A stretch of 39,367 bases of DNA, taken from NCBI GenBank assembly GCA_035689345.1, contig DASSLR010000035.1:1-39367 (forward strand), given 5' to 3'. The notes under the pieces were generated by a model, which ran no database searches, was not told where the DNA came from, and saw only the letters and a list, made by a program, of their open reading frames with translations. The stretch is from CF-118 sp035689345. GTDB taxonomy: Bacteria; Chloroflexota; Dormibacteria; Dormibacterales; Dormibacteraceae. How positions within the stretch are numbered: position 1 is the first letter of the stretch; each line of letters starts with the position of its first letter. Of the stretch, positions 37,543 to 39,367 are shown piece after piece. Both the position numbers and the translations under genes were made by a program.

Positions 37543-37549
37543 CTGGGTC

Positions 37550-37795
37550 TCAGTGAACCTGTCCCAGGAACACGAAGCCGAAGGCCAGGTTGATGAAGTA
37601 CATCGCTTCCACGAGACCGACGATGGTGAACAACCAGGGAATCATGCGGCCCTGTGCCTCGGGCTGGCGAGCCACACCGCTGATGAACGCGTTGCCGGCG
37701 AGGCCGTCACCGACGGCGGCGCCGATGGCGCCGAGGCCCATCAGGAGGCCGAAGCCGATCAACGCGCCTGCAAGTTCGATTCCGTGGTCTGTCAT
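37550..37795 (-). CDS. atpE: ATP synthase Fo subunit c
   Basis: 81 residues, two-helix hairpin with the polar loop RQPE (43-46) and the ion-carrying Glu 63 in GLVEAMYF. Ala follows the Glu where sodium-type rings have Ser or Thr, so proton coupling is likely. A TAAGGAGG that overlaps the atpB stop serves as the ribosome binding site. Product forms the c-ring. Confidence 0.96.
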   Translation of the reverse strand: MTDHGIELAGALIGFGLLMGLGAIGAAVGDGLAGNAFISGVARQPEAQGRMIPWLFTIVGLVEAMYFINLAFGFVFLGQVH

Positions 37796-38593
37796 TTATG
37801 CCTCCTTATGGGCGTGCTCGTGCTCTAGGCCTTCACGGCCCATGCCGAAGTAGATGACCGTCAGCAGCATGAAGATGAACGCCTGGATGAAGCCGATGAA
37901 GAGAACGTCGAACGCCTTCCAGACCGCGAGAAGCACCGACCCGACGACGATCGTGGGCACGTTCTGGACGGCGGGCAGGTACAGCAGGCCGATGCTGGCG
38001 ATTAGCGTGATCATCACGGCGCCGGCGAAGATGTTGCCGAACAACCGCAGCGAGAGCGTGACCGGCTTGACCAGCTCCTCGAGGACGTTGAGCGGGATGT
38101 AAGCGATGCGCGCCGGCAGCGGCAGCTCGAACGGCTTGGTGAAGCGACGCAGATAGCCGCGGAATCCCAGCACCCGGATGCTGTACCACTGCACGACGAC
38201 GATAACGATGAGGCCCATGGCGAGCGTCTGATTGAGGTCGGCGTTGGCACCGTGGACGATGTCGTTCGGAAAAATCGCCAACGGAAGCAGCTCGACGTAG
38301 TTGGCGATCAGGATGTACAGGAACAAGGTCATCGCCAGCGGCACGACGAAAAGCGCGTCCTCGGATACGTTCTCCCTGACCAGGCCGCGCAGCAGGTCGT
38401 AGCCCCACTCGAAGACCGCCTGCACCTTGGACGGCTGTCCGGACCGCAGCTGTCCGCGTATCCACAACGCGATCGCCACCGTCAGCACGACTGCGATCGC
38501 GCTCGAGATGATGCTGTCGTAGTTGAAGGTGCACAGCGTGCCGCACCCGGCGCTGATGGTTGGGTGAGTGCCGAACGACTCAGTGTGGATCAT
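37796..38593 (-). CDS. atpB: ATP synthase Fo subunit a
   Basis: 265 residues from ATG 38593, sharing ATGA with the atpI stop. Five or six helices; the essential Arg 183 is in LSLRLFGNIFAGAV, with the PLNVLEELVKPVTL lead-in. The C-terminal helix has QAFIFMLLTVIY. Forms the proton half-channels against the c-ring. Confidence 0.96.
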   Translation of the reverse strand: MIHTESFGTHPTISAGCGTLCTFNYDSIISSAIAVVLTVAIALWIRGQLRSGQPSKVQAVFEWGYDLLRGLVRENVSEDALFVVPLAMTLFLYILIANYVELLPLAIFPNDIVHGANADLNQTLAMGLIVIVVVQWYSIRVLGFRGYLRRFTKPFELPLPARIAYIPLNVLEELVKPVTLSLRLFGNIFAGAVMITLIASIGLLYLPAVQNVPTIVVGSVLLAVWKAFDVLFIGFIQAFIFMLLTVIYFGMGREGLEHEHAHKEA

Positions 38594-38928
38594 GCCCGCA
38601 GACCCTGGCGTATGGACGCCACCACCATCACCGCCTGCGCCGCCCCAACTCCAAGCAGCACGGCCCACGCCTCGCTTCGAAGCAGAAACGCGATTCCGAT
38701 CGCCGCGGCGCTGAACGCCGCCAGCCGAACCACGGTCGACGCCACCAGCGGAGTGCCGCGCACCATGAGCGCGGCAAGCGCGTGACCGTTCAGCGAGCCG
38801 ATGATGAGGCCGGCGGCCAGCCCGACGCCAACGGCTTGCTGCCCAAGCAGCAGGCTGCCGAGGATGGCGGAAGCGGCGATCGCCGCCGAGGCGACCACTG
38901 TCTCTCTCAACATCCCGCCGAATCTCAC
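38590..38928 (-). CDS. atpI: ATP synthase-associated protein AtpI-like
   Basis: 112 residues from GTG 38928 (GTGA overlap with the preceding gene) or 107 from ATG 38913. Four predicted helices with GLAAGLIIGSLNGHALAALMV. Small size, hydrophobicity and position before atpB fit the ATP synthase I chain, which assists c-ring assembly. Sequence identity to the family is not strong by eye. Confidence 0.8.
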   Translation of the reverse strand: MRFGGMLRETVVASAAIAASAILGSLLLGQQAVGVGLAAGLIIGSLNGHALAALMVRGTPLVASTVVRLAAFSAAAIGIAFLLRSEAWAVLLGVGAAQAVMVVASIRQGLRA

Positions 38929-39134
38929 CGGGTGAACTCCCTGATCTTCAACCAGACCGCCGCGGCCCCCGCGGCCAGACCCACGAACAGTCCTACAAGT
39001 ACGAAAACCGGGGACGTATGAAGCCATCCGTCGAGCGCGACTCCGCCGAGGATGGGGAGCAAAGCGGCTGCTGCGAAATAGAACCCGACGCCCGCCATGT
39101 CGGCCCCGGTCGGACCCTGTTTCGCCGGGCGCAT
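38925..39134 (-). CDS. atpZ: AtpZ/AtpI-family small membrane protein
   Basis: 69 residues, two helices (FYFAAAALLPILGGVALDGWL and FVLVGLFVGLAAGAAAVWL). The LGGVALDGWLHTSPVFVLVG pattern is that of AtpZ (putative F0F1 ATPase-associated protein). First gene of the atp operon. TAGCAT lies 11 nt before the ATG and might be a -10, but it overlaps the stop codon of the upstream gene, so read-through is equally possible. Confidence 0.85.
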   Translation of the reverse strand: MRPAKQGPTGADMAGVGFYFAAAALLPILGGVALDGWLHTSPVFVLVGLFVGLAAGAAAVWLKIREFTR

Positions 39135-39148
39135 GCCCGCGCTAAATG

Positions 39149-39367
39149 CTACCGGGAACCAGGTTCGGGCAGAAGCCGCCGCAGGTACGGATGGTCCAGC
39201 CGCCAGGTCGACTTCTGCAGCCGGTCGGCGACGAAGGTCGAGACCAGCACCAGCCAGGCCACCAGGACCACCGCCACGATGCGTTTGTGGCCGAACAGCA
39301 TCAGGCCGACCGCCCCCAGCAAGCCGCTCGCGCTGTAGAACACAAAGCAGGTCTGGCGCGCGTCGAG
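39149..39367 (-). CDS. membrane protein, truncated by the window edge
   Basis: The frame is open from the window edge (LDARQTCFVFYSASG) to the TAG at 39149, so the 5' end is probably missing; a GTG at 39343 would give only 64 residues. Two helices (SGLLGAVGLMLFG; RIVAVVLVAWLVLVSTFVA) and a basic tail are visible. No family is recognised. It precedes atpZ by 14 nt. Confidence 0.6.
   Translation of the reverse strand, partial: LDARQTCFVFYSASGLLGAVGLMLFGHKRIVAVVLVAWLVLVSTFVADRLQKSTWRLDHPYLRRLLPEPGSR

Overview
The window is high-GC bacterial chromosome with densely packed, mostly minus-strand operons. Several features suggest a monoderm or Chloroflexota/Dormibacterota-like lineage. Gene order around comF-hpf-secA-prfB-ftsE-ftsX-peptidase-S41 and around atp-murA-mreB resembles Firmicutes. 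The Tad pilus genes have no outer-membrane secretin. MurA carries Asp in place of the fosfomycin-reactive Cys. The phylum is inferred; no rRNA is present.

Layout. 1-1970: a lower-GC stretch with a putative lipoprotein beta-propeller gene, bounded on one side by tRNA-Val(TAC) and on the other by a 15-bp copy of that tRNA's 3' end (a possible old integration site). 1986-12687 (minus): the division/cell-wall module (ftsE, ftsX, an M23 coiled-coil peptidase, an S41 protease), then prfB with a complete programmed +1 frameshift site, secA, hpf, a stand-alone CpaF/TadA-type ATPase and comF. 12747-14429: DUF192, alpha/beta hydrolase and DUF421 genes. 14378-19106 (minus): Tad/Flp pilus genes tadC, tadB, cpaF and cpaB, plus a 57-residue Flp pilin with its own promoter, strong Shine-Dalgarno sequence and terminator.

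19306-30030: a surface-glycan region: an isoprenylcysteine methyltransferase-like protein, three large multi-pass membrane proteins, two polyprenyl-phosphate glycosyltransferases, a WecG/TagA transferase, a NodB-type deacetylase and two GT4 glycosyltransferases. 30027-39134 (minus): a complete F1Fo ATP synthase operon (atpZ-I-B-E-F-H-A-G-D-C) running into murA, a shortened MreB-like actin homologue and the second GT4 gene. A truncated membrane protein lies at the right edge.

Most notable observations: (1) an MreB-family protein of 278 residues that lacks most of subdomain IB and shortens IIB; (2) three genes whose conserved N-termini begin at a CTG in a CTGA stop/start overlap, suggesting repeated CTG initiation; (3) two divergent gene pairs sharing a symmetric TANNNTA element, and several genes with a TANNNT box 7-8 nt before the start codon, suggesting leaderless transcripts; (4) the PrfB frameshift cassette; (5) MurA Cys-to-Asp; (6) an att-like tRNA fragment.
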